Shown: piece by piece, positions 9,319 to 17,151 of the stretch
How the letters are laid out: every line of letters begins with the position of its first letter
How positions within the stretch are numbered: position 1 is the first letter of the stretch
Assembly: GCF_016714285.1 (NCBI RefSeq)
Contig: NZ_JADJNN010000004.1
Location: 124,001 to 188,000 of the forward strand
Direction of reading: 5' to 3'
DNA: 64,000 nucleotides
Source of the DNA: Nannocystis sp.
GTDB lineage: Bacteria > Myxococcota_A > Polyangia > Nannocystales > Nannocystaceae
Program-made: the position numbers and the translations under genes
The notes under the pieces: model-generated
What the model saw: only the letters and a program-made list of their open reading frames with translations
What the model was told of the DNA's origin: nothing
Database searches by the model: none

Positions 9319-10451
9319 CCCGGGCCCGCGACACCACCACCCCCGGCATCGCCCTCGCCGGCCTGCGCCCCGCGCCCGCGCAGCAGTGGGGCGGCGTGCG
9401 CATGATCCCCCTGATCCGCGAGCACGTCCGCCACGACCTCCGCATCACCCGGCGCAAGCTCGACGCCCACGTCGTCACGGTCGGCGACGGCACCGCCTAC
9501 TGCTCCTTCATGCCGCACGCCTTCGTGCTCGACTGGAGCGACGACGGCCACCCGCTCGCCGCCACAGGCGGCCAGCTCCACGGCCCCGGGAGCCAAACCG
9601 CCAAGCCCCGCCAGACCGCCCTCGTCCACCGCATGGCCAAACGCGAGGACCGCAACGCGCTGCGCTTCGTCCCCCTGCACCTCGCCATGGAGGGCTTCCT
9701 CGCCCTGCACTTCGGCGGCCCCGACGTCGCCTGGACCGAGTACTCGCGCGAGGCCATGAGCCGCGGCCTCAGCCCCCGCCGCGAGCGCAGCGTCGCCGGC
9801 ATGTGGATCGACGGCCTCGCCGAGGCCCTGCGTGTGTTCGAGATCCACGACACCCAGGTCGGCGTCCTCATCCTCGTCGCCGACGCCCTCGCCAGCGCCT
9901 TCGTGCTCCCGCGCCCCGAGGACTACCGCGAGCTCCACCGCAGCCTGCTCTCCGACTTCTACGGCGAGCTGCTCTACCAGTACGGCCTGCTCCACCCCGA
10001 GCTCGCCCGCATCGACCTCGAGCTCGACGCGACCCAGATCCGCGACCTCGCCGAACTGCGCGCCGCGGTCGCCACCGGCCGCCGCGAATGGCACGAGCAC
10101 ACCCTCCTCTTCAGCCACGGCCTGCTCGCCCGCACGACCCACTGGCAGTCCGTCTACCGCGCCGGCCCCTTCCACCTGCGCCGCTTCATCGGCGAGCTGA
10201 ACCCCGAGCACGAGGGCCACATCGGCGAGGCCATCCACCGCGACGACGGCTCCCTCGAGTACCTCAAGACCTACCGCCTCTCGGCCGCGCAGGTCCGCCG
10301 CGCCTACCTGCTGCAACAGCTGGCCAACCACGACTGGCACCTGGGAGCCTGCGCCGAGGCCCTCGGCGACACCGTCAAAGGCCTGATGCTCCGCCTCAAG
10401 AACGCCGGCTTCGCCTACCTGCTGAAGCCGCACCTGCTGCGCGGGCTGTGA
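9315..10451 (+). CDS. ARPP-like domain protein with C-terminal helix-turn-helix
   Basis: A 378-residue protein starting on a GTG that overlaps the vWA stop. The N-terminus (IALAGLRPAPAQQWGGVRMIPL, residues about 12-33) matches my recollection of the ARPP family (ADP-ribosylglycohydrolase/rhodanese-phosphatase-associated), found in predicted RNA-repair and conflict loci. The middle is helical with ARPP-style segments such as VAGMWIDGLAEALRVFEIHD. The last 50 residues (AYLLQQLANHDWHLGACAEALGDTVKGLMLRL) resemble a Fis-type DNA-binding helix-turn-helix. It is likely cytoplasmic and may regulate or act with the vWA partner. The family call is moderate; the HTH call is by pattern only. Confidence 0.65.
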   Translation: MTRARDTTTPGIALAGLRPAPAQQWGGVRMIPLIREHVRHDLRITRRKLDAHVVTVGDGTAYCSFMPHAFVLDWSDDGHPLAATGGQLHGPGSQTAKPRQTALVHRMAKREDRNALRFVPLHLAMEGFLALHFGGPDVAWTEYSREAMSRGLSPRRERSVAGMWIDGLAEALRVFEIHDTQVGVLILVADALASAFVLPRPEDYRELHRSLLSDFYGELLYQYGLLHPELARIDLELDATQIRDLAELRAAVATGRREWHEHTLLFSHGLLARTTHWQSVYRAGPFHLRRFIGELNPEHEGHIGEAIHRDDGSLEYLKTYRLSAAQVRRAYLLQQLANHDWHLGACAEALGDTVKGLMLRLKNAGFAYLLKPHLLRGL

Positions 10452-10480
10452 CTCGCATCGCCGGGACCGAAAGCAGCGAG

Positions 10481-10506
10481 CGCCCCGACCCGCCAATTCC
10501 GGGGCG
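10481..10506. terminator. GC hairpin between convergent genes
   Basis: CGCCCCG at 10481-10487 pairs with CGGGGCG at 10500-10506, in the 83-base gap between two converging genes. It has no T-tract on either side, so it may slow polymerase rather than act as a classical intrinsic terminator. Confidence 0.35.
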
Positions 10507-10534
10507 CGGGGCGCGAGCTCTCACCGCTCCGCGA

Positions 10535-12070
10535 TCACTGCGGTAGCACGCTGTTGAGCTGCCCGCCGGTCATGTCCGAGTAGACATAGTGCTGCCCGAG
10601 CACATCGACCTTCATCATCCCGCCGACGTTCTCCGGGTCGAACTTCCAGGCCCAGCCGCCCTGGTCGACCAGCCACACGAACTTCTCGGCGTCGATGCTG
10701 AAGCCGATCGCCGTGCTGCACGGGTTGGTGTTCCAGTTCTTGATCAGCGTGCGCGTCGCACGGTCGATCTGAGCGAAGCCGCAGGGGCTGTTGTTGGCGA
10801 CCCAGACGTACTTCTCGTCGGCCGCGACCCCGCGCCAGCATCCGTTGAGGCCCGGCACATTGACGTACTGCTGGGTCTTGGTGTCGAACACCGTCACCGG
10901 CCCGCAGTTGCCGCCGAACCACGGGTTGCCGTCCTTGTCGACGGTGAAGCCGTACGACTGCACGTTGCCTGGCGGGGTGTAGCGGGTGATCGTGATCGGG
11001 TTCTGGTCGGTGTTGACGCGCACGAACTCGCCGCGCAGCGACGAGAACCACGGCCGGAACGCGGGGTCGAGCGCCGCGCCGTAGGGCGCGAAGCCGGAGC
11101 CGTTCCAGCCCGGCACCGGGATCGTCTGCTCGATCACGCCGGTCTCGCCGTCGACGCGGATCAGGTGCACCGTCTCGCCGCCCGCGTTCGACATGTAGCC
11201 GATCCACACCTTCGGCTCGACGTACTTGCACTGGTCGTAGTCCCAGTGACCGGCGGTCCAGGTCACGCCGCGCGGGCCGTCGTCCCACGCGCCGAGGAAG
11301 GGCAGCGTGATCGACCAGCGCACACACTCGTCGGCGCCGAAGGCCAGCAGGTTGTTCTTGTTCTGCGAGCTGTCGAGCATCCCGTTCCCGTTCTTGTCCG
11401 GGCAGTCCTCCGCGTTGGCCGCGATCATCGTCGAGCGCCCGGTCTGGCGGTTGTTGACCACCACGAAGCGACCGTCGGCGCTGACCGCCGTGCGCGACGG
11501 GCTCTCGTTGCCGCTTGGGCCGGTCCGGTAGCGGGCCAGCTCCGTCATCGTCTTGGTGTCCACCTTCGACACGTCGCTGGTGTTCTGGCTGGCGATCCAG
11601 ATGTAGCTCTTCTCGACCATGCCCATGCCCATGCCATCACCCGGCTCGCAGGGCGGCGCCTCGCCCGTCGACGACGACGACGACGACGCGCCCGAGCTGC
11701 TATCGGGCCCGACGCTGGTGCTCGTGGTATCCGGCAGCACCCCCGAGGTCGTCCCGGCGCTCGTCCCCGTCGCCGTCGGGTCGCTCGTCCCCGTCGCCGA
11801 CGGATCGACCGTCGTGCTCGTCGGCCCCGCCGTCGTCGGGCCGTCGGTCGTCGTCATCCCGTTCGACTCGGAGTTCCCGCTGGTCGGCGTCGTCGTCGGC
11901 CCGTCGCTGCTCCCCGTCGCCGGCGAGTCCGTCGCGCTCCCGACGCTCGCGCCGGTCGACCCCTGGGTCGCGCCCGCACTGGCGTCGGTCGTGCCCGTCG
12001 AGTCGCCGCAGCCCGCGAGCCCCAGCGTCCAAGCCACAGCACCACACCCCATCCATACCCGGCTATTCAT
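10535..12070 (-). CDS. Lipoprotein with Ser/Thr-rich linker and propeller-like domain (copy 1)
   Basis: A 511-residue predicted lipoprotein. The signal peptide ends in a lipobox with Cys21 (LGLAGC). Residues about 22-130 are a low-complexity Ser/Thr/Gly/Pro linker, followed by a Cys-containing EAPPCEPGDGMGMGM segment. The C-terminal 370 residues look like a Vgb/YVTN-type beta-propeller: SYIWIASQNTSDVSKVDT, SRTAVSADGRFVVVNN, FRPWFSSLRGEFVRVNTD, YVWVANNSPCGFAQID. A DKNGNGM loop resembles a calcium site. The ATG at 12070 is used because the lipobox follows directly. It is a tandem paralogue of the gene at 12227-13771. Function unknown; a surface or periplasmic binding role is inferred. Confidence 0.85.
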   Translation of the reverse strand: MNSRVWMGCGAVAWTLGLAGCGDSTGTTDASAGATQGSTGASVGSATDSPATGSSDGPTTTPTSGNSESNGMTTTDGPTTAGPTSTTVDPSATGTSDPTATGTSAGTTSGVLPDTTSTSVGPDSSSGASSSSSSTGEAPPCEPGDGMGMGMVEKSYIWIASQNTSDVSKVDTKTMTELARYRTGPSGNESPSRTAVSADGRFVVVNNRQTGRSTMIAANAEDCPDKNGNGMLDSSQNKNNLLAFGADECVRWSITLPFLGAWDDGPRGVTWTAGHWDYDQCKYVEPKVWIGYMSNAGGETVHLIRVDGETGVIEQTIPVPGWNGSGFAPYGAALDPAFRPWFSSLRGEFVRVNTDQNPITITRYTPPGNVQSYGFTVDKDGNPWFGGNCGPVTVFDTKTQQYVNVPGLNGCWRGVAADEKYVWVANNSPCGFAQIDRATRTLIKNWNTNPCSTAIGFSIDAEKFVWLVDQGGWAWKFDPENVGGMMKVDVLGQHYVYSDMTGGQLNSVLPQ

Positions 12071-12193
12071 GCCGCCCATCTTGACCGAGGCCCGGGGGCC
12101 GCACAACGGTTTTCACGGGGATGTACCTGCCGCGACGGGCTCCACCCGCCGCTCACTCATCATATGCGCGCAAGCAAGCGCTCACGCGCGCCC

Positions 12194-12217
12194 GAGCTCC
12201 GCATCCCTGCGGAGCTC
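12194..12217 (-). terminator. Perfect hairpin after the second propeller gene
   Basis: GAGCTCCGC at 12194-12202 pairs perfectly with GCGGAGCTC at 12209-12217 around a six-base loop. It begins nine bases beyond the stop of the leftward gene at 12227. No T-tract follows, so it is a terminator-like or mRNA-stabilising stem. Confidence 0.45.
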
Positions 12218-12226
12218 CCCCGGGCC

Positions 12227-13771
12227 TCACTGCGGCAGCACGCTCAGCAGCTGCCCGCCCGTCATGTCGGAGTAGACGTAGTGGCTGCCCGCCACGACGA
12301 CCTTCTGCATCGCGGGCACATTCTCGGGGTCGAACTTCCAGGCGAAGCCGCCCTGGTCGACCAGCCACACGTTCTTCTCCACGTCGATGCTGAGCCCGAT
12401 CGCCGTGCTGCACGGGTTGGTGTTGTGGAACTTGATCAGCGTGCGATTCTCCCGGTCGATCTGGACCAGCCCGCAGGGGCCGTTGGACGCCACCCACACG
12501 TACTTCGCGTCGGCCGTGACGCCGCGGTGGCACGCCTGCGTCCCGACGATGGTCGTGAAGTTCTGGTTCTTCTGGTCGTACACCGTGACCGGCCCGCTGC
12601 AGCCGCCGAACCACGGGTTGCCATCCTCATCGATCGTAAAGCCGTACGACTGCACGTTGTTCGGCGGGGTGATGCGGGTCAACGTGGCCGGGTTCTCATC
12701 GGTGTTCACGCGCACGAACTCGCCGCGCAGCGACGAGAACCACGGACGAAACTGCGGGTCGAGGGCCGCGCCGTAGGGCGCGTAGCTGCTGCCCTTCCAG
12801 CCGGCCGCGATCAGCGTCTGCTCGACCATACCGGTGATCCCGTCGACGCGCACGAAGTGGGCGTTGTTGCCGGCCGCCAGGTAGCCGATCCACACCTTCG
12901 GGTTGACGTACTTGCACTCGTCGTAGCTCCACTCGCCCGGCGTCCAGGTCACGCCGCGCGGCCCGCTCGCCGTCCCGCCGGCCACCGGGTGGACGATCGA
13001 CCAGCGCACGCACTCGTCGGCGTCCCAATTCAGCAGATTGTTCTTGTTCTGCGAGGTGTCGATCATCCCGTTGTTGTTCTTGTCGATGCAATCGGCCTCG
13101 TTCGCCGCGATCATCGTCGAACGCCCGGTGTTGCGGTTGTTGACCACGACGAAGCGGCCGTCAGCGCTGACCGCCGTGCGCGACGGGTTCTCGCCGGCCG
13201 GACCGGTGCGGTAGCGGGCCAGCTCCGTCATCGTCAGCGTGTCGACCTTGGAGATGTCGTTGGTGTTGTAGCTGGCGATCCAGATGAAGCTCTTCTCGAC
13301 CATGCCCATGCCCATGCCGTCGCCCGGCTCGCACGGCGGCGCCTCCCCGGTCGAGCCCCCCGTGCTGCCCGCGCTCGGATCGACCGCCCCCGTCGAGCCC
13401 GTGCTGGTATCTGGCACCACCCCGGAGCTCGTCTGCGGGTCGCCGGTGTCGGTCATGCCGGGCCCCGTCGTCGCCGTCGTCCCCGGCCCCGTCGTCAGCG
13501 TCGTCGCCGTCGTCCCGTCCGACACGTCCGTCGTCGGCACCGTCGTCGCCATCGTCGCGCTGTTCGAGTCGGAGCCCACGGTCGCCTCGACGGTCCCGCC
13601 GCTCGGGTCGCTGGTGCTCGTCGGGTTCGTGCCCGCCGACGTCTCAGCGCCCGTGCTCTGCCCGCCCGACGCGCTGGCGGTCTCCGTCGCCGTGCCCGAG
13701 TCTCCACACGCCAGCACCAGCAAAGCCGGCGCCGCCAACCATCCACCCTTCATCCAAGTCCAGGTACCCAT
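12227..13771 (-). CDS. Lipoprotein with Ser/Thr-rich linker and propeller-like domain (copy 2)
   Basis: A 514-residue lipoprotein closely similar to the gene downstream at 10535-12070. The signal peptide ends at Cys22 (LLVLAC). A Ser/Thr/Gly linker of about 110 residues is followed by EAPPCEPGDGMGMGMVEKS, identical to copy 1, and by the propeller-like domain (TMTELARYRTGP, SRTAVSADGRFVVVNN, DKNNNGM calcium-like loop, FRPWFSSLRGEFVRVNTD, YVWVASNGPCGLVQID). The linkers differ much more than the domains. ATG 13771 has GGTGG five bases upstream; ATG 13753 (MKGGW) is an alternative. It probably shares a transcript or a promoter type with copy 1, which lies 156 bases further on. Confidence 0.85.
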   Translation of the reverse strand: MGTWTWMKGGWLAAPALLVLACGDSGTATETASASGGQSTGAETSAGTNPTSTSDPSGGTVEATVGSDSNSATMATTVPTTDVSDGTTATTLTTGPGTTATTGPGMTDTGDPQTSSGVVPDTSTGSTGAVDPSAGSTGGSTGEAPPCEPGDGMGMGMVEKSFIWIASYNTNDISKVDTLTMTELARYRTGPAGENPSRTAVSADGRFVVVNNRNTGRSTMIAANEADCIDKNNNGMIDTSQNKNNLLNWDADECVRWSIVHPVAGGTASGPRGVTWTPGEWSYDECKYVNPKVWIGYLAAGNNAHFVRVDGITGMVEQTLIAAGWKGSSYAPYGAALDPQFRPWFSSLRGEFVRVNTDENPATLTRITPPNNVQSYGFTIDEDGNPWFGGCSGPVTVYDQKNQNFTTIVGTQACHRGVTADAKYVWVASNGPCGLVQIDRENRTLIKFHNTNPCSTAIGLSIDVEKNVWLVDQGGFAWKFDPENVPAMQKVVVAGSHYVYSDMTGGQLLSVLPQ

Positions 13772-13830
13772 GCCCACCACGATGGGCAGATCCACGGCAA
13801 ACTTTCAATAGCACTGCGGTTCTCCCCCCA

Positions 13831-14003
13831 TCACTCGACCACCGCGCAGCCGCGCAGCGCGAAGCAGCGCACCCCCTTCGCATGTGCCAGCGCGACCGCC
13901 TCCGGCTCGGCCTCCGCGCCCACGAGCCACACCTGCTCCGGAGCCCAGTTGCTGTCGACTCGTGCGCGTGACGCCTCGACCCCCGCCAGCGTCTTGGCCG
14001 CCG
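13831..14003 (-). pseudogene. C-terminal gene remnant
   Basis: The reverse strand carries about 55 codons of coding-like sequence ending at a TAG or TGA at 13831, including APEQVWLVGAEAEPEAVAL and HAKGVRCFALRG. Composition and amphipathic alternation look like the last beta-alpha-beta unit of an enzyme. Upstream it runs straight into the start of the rightward hydrolase gene at 14023 and no start codon at a sensible place is seen. I read it as the tail of a gene truncated when the hydrolase arrived or the region rearranged. Identity unknown. Confidence 0.3.
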
Positions 14004-14022
14004 CCCGCGATCTGCGGTATCG

Positions 14023-14922
14023 ATGAGGGCCTTGCTCGCCAACGATCGCAGCCTCGTCGGCCCCGACGGCGGCCTCCTCGCTTACCGCGTCGAGGGCCGC
14101 GGCCCCGCCCTGCTGCTGACCAACGGGATCACGACCTCCAACTTCTTCTGGTCCTACCTCCACCGCCGCTGGGCCCCGCGTCACACCGTGATCAACTGGG
14201 ACCTCAAGGGCCACGGCCGCTCCGCCCCCGCGCGCAGCCCCGAGGCCGCCTCGATCGACGCCCTCGCCGACGACCTCCTGCGTGTCCTCGACGCCGCCGG
14301 CCAGCGCCGCGCCACCCTCGTCGGCTTCTCGATGGGCTGTCAGGTCAGCCTCGAGGCCTACCGCCGCGCCCCCGAGCGCGTCGCGGCGCTGGTGCTCCTG
14401 CTCGGCCCCGCCGGCCGCGTCTTCGACAACGCCCTCGGCCCGCTCGGCAAGCTGCTCCACCTCGGCATCGAGCACATGTCTCCGCGGGTCTTCAACCTCG
14501 GCCTGCGCGGCGTGCAGCGGGTGGTCGGCTCGCCGATCGCCTACCGCCTCGGCCGCAGCCTCCGCCTCGTCGGGCCCGCGGCCACCCGCGCCGACGTCCA
14601 GCGCTTCGTCGATCACTTCGTGCGAGACATCGACCCCGCGACCCTCGGCGCGATGGCCCTCGCTGCCCAGGCCCACTCCGCACACGACCTCCTGCCCCAG
14701 ATCCGCGTGCCCACCCTGATCGTCGCCGGCGACAGCGACGTGTTCGCCCCCGGCGCCCGCGTCGGCGCCTTGATGCAGCGCCAGATCCCCGGCGCCGAGC
14801 TGCTGCGCCTGCCCTACGGCACCCACACCAGCCTGTTCGAGCACCACGCCGAGATCGGCGCCGCGATCGACGACTTCCTGGCCCGGCGCGTGCCCGAAGA
14901 TCCCCAGCGTCGCAAGCCGTGA
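14023..14922 (+). CDS. Alpha/beta hydrolase
   Basis: A 299-residue soluble alpha/beta-fold hydrolase without a signal peptide. The nucleophile elbow is Ser103 in VGFSMGCQ. The oxyanion region is LLLTNGITTSNFFW and WDLKGHGRS sits at the usual strand after it. The acidic residue is in AGDSDVFAP and the catalytic His in YGTHTSLFEHH. Length and motif order fit esterase, haloperoxidase or lactonase-type members; substrate cannot be told. The ATG is close behind a TATC box. A strong palindrome ten bases past the stop may end its transcript. Confidence 0.85.
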   Translation: MRALLANDRSLVGPDGGLLAYRVEGRGPALLLTNGITTSNFFWSYLHRRWAPRHTVINWDLKGHGRSAPARSPEAASIDALADDLLRVLDAAGQRRATLVGFSMGCQVSLEAYRRAPERVAALVLLLGPAGRVFDNALGPLGKLLHLGIEHMSPRVFNLGLRGVQRVVGSPIAYRLGRSLRLVGPAATRADVQRFVDHFVRDIDPATLGAMALAAQAHSAHDLLPQIRVPTLIVAGDSDVFAPGARVGALMQRQIPGAELLRLPYGTHTSLFEHHAEIGAAIDDFLARRVPEDPQRRKP

Positions 14923-14931
14923 CGCCGCTCC

Positions 14932-14957
14932 GGTACCTGACCTTCGGGACAGGTACC
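14932..14957 (+). repeat. Long palindrome GGTACCTG...CAGGTACC; candidate terminator
   Basis: The arms GGTACCTG and CAGGTACC pair across a core that reads ACC-TTC-GGGA. The core is the same as in palindromes inside genes at 23895, 38377 and elsewhere, so it is both a member of a dispersed family and a plausible stem downstream of the hydrolase stop at 14922. No T-tract follows. Confidence 0.6.
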
Positions 14958-14996
14958 CCGGACCCGCGGGCCCTTCCCAGCCGCGCGCCGATCTGC

Positions 14997-15002
14997 CTAT
15001 AT
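14997..15002 (+). promoter_or_regulatory. -10-like box CTATAT with leaderless spacing
   Basis: CTATAT is followed by six bases and the ATG at 15009 of a lipoprotein gene. No Shine-Dalgarno sequence is visible. The layout predicts a leaderless or near-leaderless mRNA. Confidence 0.35.
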
Positions 15003-15008
15003 GGCGGC

Positions 15009-16307
15009 ATGCTCCGCCGCGCCCGCGCCCTCGCCCTCCGGCTCGCCGCCTGCAGCGGCGACACCAACACCAGCGACTCCGCGAGCAGCGGCGCCGGTAC
15101 CGGCGGCAGCAGCGGCGGCGCTCCGACCACCGACAACCCGGGCACCACCACCGCCGGCCCGGGCACCACCGCCGAGCTCCCCACGACCGACCCCGGCACC
15201 ACCGCCGCGACCGCGACCACCGGCGACGCCAGCACCGGCGAGCCCGCGATCGACTACACCCAACCCGGCCCGCACCCGGTCGGCAACGCCCGCTTCGTCG
15301 TCCCCAACGGCGATCGCGATCTGCTGGTCGAGCTGTGGTACCCCGCCGACGCCACCGCGGCCGACGCCGCCGCCGCGGGCCACCCGATCGCCGACTTCGT
15401 GCCCGCCGGCCCCGACCGCGACGCCTTCGACGGGCTGCTCGCCGCGCTCTCACCCGCAGGCAAGATCGGCACCCGCCTGCAGACCCGCTCCGCCCTCGAC
15501 GCCAAGCCCGCGGCCGGCGGCCCGTGGCCGACCCTCGCCTTCTCGCACTGCTTCAACTGCGTCCGCTTCTCCACCTTCAGCGTCGCCGAGCGCCTCGCCT
15601 CGCACGGCTTCCTCATCGCCGCCCCCGACCACACCGGCGGCACCCTCTTCGACGACCTCAAGGGCGAGGGCGCCCCGATCGGCGAGGACTTCCTGAAGGT
15701 CCGCACCAGCGACATCTCCACCGTCCTCGACGCCGTCCTCGATCCCAACAGCACCCTCGTCCCGGCCCCGCTGCGCGGCCTCGCCGACCCCGCACACGTC
15801 GGCGTCTACGGCCACAGCTACGGCGCCGCCACCAGCGGCCGCGTCGCCCAGGACGACCCCCGCGTGCGCGCGGCCCTGCCGATCGCCGCCCCCGTCGAGA
15901 ACCCGCTGTTCCCGGGCACCCACGTCGCCGACATCCACGTCCCGATGCTCGTGATCCTCGCCGAGGAGGACAACAGCATCGGCAAGCTCGGCAACAACCT
16001 CATCGAGCTCAACTTCGCCAACCAAAATCCACCCGCCCGCCTGGTCCGTGTCACCGACGCCGGCCACTGGGGCTTCACTGACATCTGCGGCCTGACCATG
16101 GGCTTCTCCGCCGGCTGCGGTGAGGGCCTGCGCCAGTCCGTCCCCGGCGAGCCCTTCACCTACCTCGACATCGAGATCGGTCGCGGCATCGCCAGCGCCT
16201 ACACCCTCGCCTTCTTCGACCTCTACCTCCGCGACAACCAGGACGCCGCCGCCTACGTCGACGCCGCCGACCCGCCCGCCTTCGTCGCCGTCGAGACCCG
16301 CCTGTAG
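15009..16307 (+). CDS. Lipoprotein alpha/beta hydrolase (PAF-acetylhydrolase / dienelactone-hydrolase-like)
   Basis: A 432-residue predicted lipoprotein. A short signal peptide ends at Cys15 (LRLAAC). Residues 16-80 are a Thr/Gly/Ser linker. The hydrolase domain starts with GPHPVGNARFVVPNGDRDLLV and ELWYPAD, typical of secreted PAF-acetylhydrolase-like esterases. FSHCFNCVRF supplies the oxyanion region, GVYGHSYGAA the nucleophile Ser, VILAEEDNSIG the acid and TDAGHWGF the His. A Cys pair (DICGLTMGFSAGCGEG) may form a disulfide, consistent with export. The chosen ATG is in frame with the lipobox; an ATG eight bases upstream is out of frame. It is followed 13 bases later by another esterase. 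Confidence 0.82.
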   Translation: MLRRARALALRLAACSGDTNTSDSASSGAGTGGSSGGAPTTDNPGTTTAGPGTTAELPTTDPGTTAATATTGDASTGEPAIDYTQPGPHPVGNARFVVPNGDRDLLVELWYPADATAADAAAAGHPIADFVPAGPDRDAFDGLLAALSPAGKIGTRLQTRSALDAKPAAGGPWPTLAFSHCFNCVRFSTFSVAERLASHGFLIAAPDHTGGTLFDDLKGEGAPIGEDFLKVRTSDISTVLDAVLDPNSTLVPAPLRGLADPAHVGVYGHSYGAATSGRVAQDDPRVRAALPIAAPVENPLFPGTHVADIHVPMLVILAEEDNSIGKLGNNLIELNFANQNPPARLVRVTDAGHWGFTDICGLTMGFSAGCGEGLRQSVPGEPFTYLDIEIGRGIASAYTLAFFDLYLRDNQDAAAYVDAADPPAFVAVETRL

Positions 16308-16320
16308 AGGGGGACCGCCG

Positions 16321-17151
16321 ATGCTCCGCCCCTCCGCATCCACGCGCCGCTCGCTGGTCACGCTGCTGCTCCTCGGCAGCCTCGCCTGCGAGCCCCGAAT
16401 CGAGCCCCAGGCCGCCGCCAGCGCCCCGCGCCAGGAGCCCGCGCCCGCGCCCGCACCCGCGCCCGCGCCCGCGCCCACCACCGATCTCGAGTACCTCGAG
16501 TTCATCCACACCCCACGCGGCACCCCGGCCACGAGCGTACCTGGCCCCGAGGCCAGGTTGCCGATGCTGGTCCTGATCCACGGCCTCGGCGATCGCCCGG
16601 AGAACTTCAAGCACCTCATCGACGACCTCCCCGTCACCGCCCGGATCATCGTCCCCCGCGGCCTCGATCCGGTCGACGACGACGGCTACTCATGGTTCCC
16701 GATCCGCGCCCGCAGCAGCGACGTCGCCGGCCTCTCGCGCGGCATCGCCGGCGCCGCCGACCGCGTCGCCGGCCTGCTCCGCGAGCTGCAGCGCACCCGC
16801 CCGACCACCCGCCGCGTCGTCACCGGCTTCTCGCAAGGCGGCATGCTGAGCTTCGCCCTCGCGGTCTACCACCCGAAGCTGCTCGACCTCGCCGTCCCGG
16901 TCGGCGGCTGGCTGCCGCCGCCGCTGTGGCCCTCGGCCCTGCCCGCAGACCCGCCGAAGATCGTCGCCCTGCACGGCGAGATCGACAACGCCGTCAAGCT
17001 CGCCCCGACCCGCGAGGCCATCGAGCACCTCGAGAAGCTCGGCTGGCCGGCCACCCTCAAGCCCTACCCCGAGGTCGGTCACGCCATCCCGCCCGTCGTC
17101 CGCCGCGAGCTGTACCTGCAGCTGCAACGCGGCCTGGAGCCCGCCCCATGA
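16321..17151 (+). CDS. Lipoprotein phospholipase/carboxylesterase (Abhydrolase_2-like)
   Basis: A 276-residue lipoprotein esterase. The lipobox is LLGSLAC with Cys23. An Ala-Pro repeat linker (residues about 40-52) follows. The domain carries LVLIHGLGDRPENF, VPRGLDPVDDDGYSWFPI, the nucleophile Ser171 in VTGFSQGGML, ALHGEIDNAV for the acid and EVGHAIPP for the His, the pattern of the phospholipase/carboxylesterase family. GAGGGGG-like purines lie just before the ATG as a ribosome-binding site. A perfect palindrome sits in frame at 16539-16558, encoding VPGPEARL. Its stop overlaps the M48 peptidase start (ATGA), so both are co-translated. Confidence 0.83.
   Translation: MLRPSASTRRSLVTLLLLGSLACEPRIEPQAAASAPRQEPAPAPAPAPAPAPTTDLEYLEFIHTPRGTPATSVPGPEARLPMLVLIHGLGDRPENFKHLIDDLPVTARIIVPRGLDPVDDDGYSWFPIRARSSDVAGLSRGIAGAADRVAGLLRELQRTRPTTRRVVTGFSQGGMLSFALAVYHPKLLDLAVPVGGWLPPPLWPSALPADPPKIVALHGEIDNAVKLAPTREAIEHLEKLGWPATLKPYPEVGHAIPPVVRRELYLQLQRGLEPAP
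16539..16558. repeat. In-frame palindrome ACCTGGCC-CCGA-GGCCAGGT
   Basis: An eight-base perfect stem with a four-base loop inside the lipoprotein esterase gene, between linker and catalytic domain. It encodes part of SVPGPEARLP. The proline/charged output resembles the PVPKDR-type output of the other palindromes in the window. Confidence 0.5.

Noticed and set aside
7864..10451. Classical MoxR-vWA or TerY system
   Set aside because: No AAA+ MoxR, TerD or kinase partner is adjacent to the vWA gene.
10589..14026. 1145-residue plus-strand frame over the propeller lipoproteins
   Set aside because: Low-complexity shadow; the minus-strand genes have signal peptides and repeated domains.
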